Positions 5,916 to 6,448 of a DNA stretch of 6,448 bases are shown here, one piece after another. The translations under genes were made by a program, and so were the position numbers. Position 1 is the first letter of the stretch; each line of letters starts with the position of its first letter. Under the pieces are notes generated by a model, which saw only the letters and a program-made list of their open reading frames with translations, had not been told where the DNA came from and made no database searches. Source of the DNA: Coxiellaceae bacterium (GTDB lineage Bacteria > Pseudomonadota > Gammaproteobacteria > GCA-013414725); assembly GCA_013414725.1 (NCBI GenBank), contig CP058706.1, positions 1,894,598-1,901,045 on the forward strand, written 5' to 3'.

Positions 5916-6241
5916 ACCTTCAATTGGGAATTGTTGTAAGTCTTTTCAATAGCTTGGTTATTCAAAAATGAATCGTTGAGAGTGTAACTGTTATTGTTGT
6001 TTGTTGAGCTAATATAGGGCAATGGCTCAACTAGATCTTCTGAGTGTTCATAAGCAAGACTAAGCTGAATCCTGCCATCAGCCTTGTGTTGTTCTAGGAT
6101 GAAAGTTTCTGGTACGTTAACACCGCACAAAGCGAGAACATCGTAGGCGATTTTTTCGTCGATAATTTCTCGCGCATTGAGATAACGATATTTTGTATCA
6201 CTAATTTTGATTTTATTTTTTACTACGTATGTTTTACCCAT
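5900..6241 (-). CDS. N-terminal open segment of the kinase/ankyrin locus
   Basis: 113-residue open segment with the natural start (ATG 6241, GGAG at 6251-6254). It shows a beta-strand-like YVVK with a lysine at 8, a helix (AREIIDEKIAYDVLALCG, 23-40) followed by VNVPETFILE, and later RIQLSLAYEHSEDL (57-70). This resembles the N-lobe layout of HipA- and PI3K-like kinases (helix, then G-V-x-V-P, then a strand). Residues after about 98 are out of frame: adding one A at 5943-5946 gives EKDLQQFPIEGLFESLAAF, which runs straight into the next segment. Confidence 0.45.
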   Translation of the reverse strand: MGKTYVVKNKIKISDTKYRYLNAREIIDEKIAYDVLALCGVNVPETFILEQHKADGRIQLSLAYEHSEDLVEPLPYISSTNNNNSYTLNDSFLNNQAIEKTYNNSQLKVCSNR

Positions 6242-6279
6242 CTGAGTTCGCTCCGATTAGTTTTTAAATCAACGGAGTT

Positions 6280-6285
6280 ATTATA
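6280..6285 (-). promoter_or_regulatory. Candidate -10 box for the kinase/ankyrin locus
   Basis: Exact TATAAT on the minus strand, 38 bp before the ATG at 6241, in an AT-rich stretch. No good -35 hexamer sits 16-18 bp upstream, so the promoter may be weak or activator-dependent. With the ribosome site at 6251-6254 it supports 6241 as the real 5' end of the locus. Confidence 0.4.
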
Positions 6286-6401
6286 CTTATTAACATTCAC
6301 TCAAAATATTCGTAGTAAAATAATTTTGTCATAGTTTCAATCCCGATAGCTGAGTTTTGTTCTCAACAAAGAGCATTGATTTTACTAAAAATATTTCTTT
6401 A

Positions 6402-6448
6402 TTAACTGGGCGGTTTATAACCACTCGGTTTATCACTGCCTTCGCCAA
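6402..6448 (-). CDS. Possible C-terminal end of another minus-strand gene
   Basis: One minus-strand frame entering from the right edge reads GEGSDKPSGYKPPS and stops at TAA 6402-6404. The Gly/Pro/Ser/Lys-rich tail looks like a disordered protein C-terminus. Only 14 codons are visible, and a second frame is also open here, so this is tentative. The 160 bp between it and the kinase/ankyrin start hold the candidate -10 box and ribosome site, and nothing else I can name. Confidence 0.3.
   Translation of the reverse strand, partial: GEGSDKPSGYKPPS

Larger units (their letters stand above)
4047..6241 (-). pseudogene. Large frameshifted kinase-like / ankyrin-repeat protein, effector-like
   Basis: One gene of about 732 codons split into seven frame segments. 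It starts at ATG 6241 with GGAG 9 nt upstream (6251-6254) and ends at TAA 4047-4049. Single-base repairs rejoin it: add one base at the A/T runs 5943-5946, 5513-5517, 5369-5371, 5080-5084 and 4859-4862, and remove one at 4701-4704. No nonsense codon remains. Rejoined, residues 1 to about 190 look like an atypical kinase fold (HipA/PI3K-like layout: GVNVPETFIL at 40-49, then a D...D-x-x-N element at 122-132). About 295-450 are three ankyrin-like repeats, and about 460-732 are a helical domain I cannot name. Kinase plus ankyrin is a known combination in Legionella effectors (LegA5), but identity is not claimed. The presumed metal-binding Asp of the second motif is Asn (KLNPS, N148), so catalysis is doubtful even if the gene were intact. 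Confidence 0.6.

Noticed and set aside
4047..6241. HipA toxin of a toxin-antitoxin pair
   Set aside because: Only the general kinase layout matches. There is no HipB-like DNA-binding partner, and the ankyrin repeats and length do not fit.
6411..6434. CGGTTTAT repeated twice, 16 bp apart, as a CRISPR or iteron fragment
   Set aside because: Two 8-bp copies at the window edge are too little. No array with regular spacers exists anywhere in the window.
6335..6448. Alternative minus-strand open frame of about 38 codons ending at TGA
   Set aside because: It is no better supported than the GEGSDKPSGYKPPS frame, lacks family features, and crosses the probable stop of the latter. Neither can be settled from the visible bases.

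Overview
The window looks like chromosomal DNA of a fairly AT-rich gammaproteobacterium, most plausibly a Legionellales-type intracellular or symbiotic bacterium. This rests on gene style, not on a database match. The pointers are an E. coli Ahr-like aldehyde reductase, an MFS carrier resembling those of intracellular gammaproteobacteria, a large protein combining a kinase-like fold with ankyrin repeats, and a second large protein whose reconstructed C-terminus carries an acidic patch before a basic tail, as many Dot/Icm type IV effectors do. No secretion-system gene is present in the window.

Layout. Positions 1-777 (+) hold the C-terminal half of an MFS transporter cut by the window edge, followed by a hairpin terminator. 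Converging on it, 827-1834 (-) is an intact zinc- and NADPH-dependent aldehyde reductase (ahr) with a clear promoter and Shine-Dalgarno. Its true start is an ATG at 1834, not the in-frame GTG at 1843. These two genes are the ordinary, intact part.

From 1931 to 6241 the DNA is visibly more AT-rich and decayed. It holds two large minus-strand loci, each broken into several frames: 1931-3533 (about 534 codons when rejoined) and 4047-6241 (about 732 codons when rejoined). In both, adjacent open segments connect by single-base shifts, nearly all at A/T runs. I count six shifts per locus and need no nonsense codon to be repaired. The second locus reads as an N-terminal kinase-like fold, then three ankyrin-like repeats, then a helical C-terminal domain of unknown type. 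The first has no family I recognise.

Between the two loci are an intact tRNA-Phe(GAA) gene on the minus strand (3838-3913) with a strong promoter and GC-rich discriminator, and a remnant of an ISL3-like insertion sequence: the last codons of a transposase ending at 3757 plus a terminal-repeat-like end to about 3787. A second, imperfect copy of that end lies about 115 bp upstream. The right edge holds a promoter-like segment for the kinase/ankyrin locus and possibly the last 14 codons of another minus-strand gene.

Together the window shows a junction between stable housekeeping genes and an accessory, effector-like region next to a tRNA gene and an IS scar. The central open question is whether the twelve frameshifts are real decay, tolerated slippage, or assembly error.
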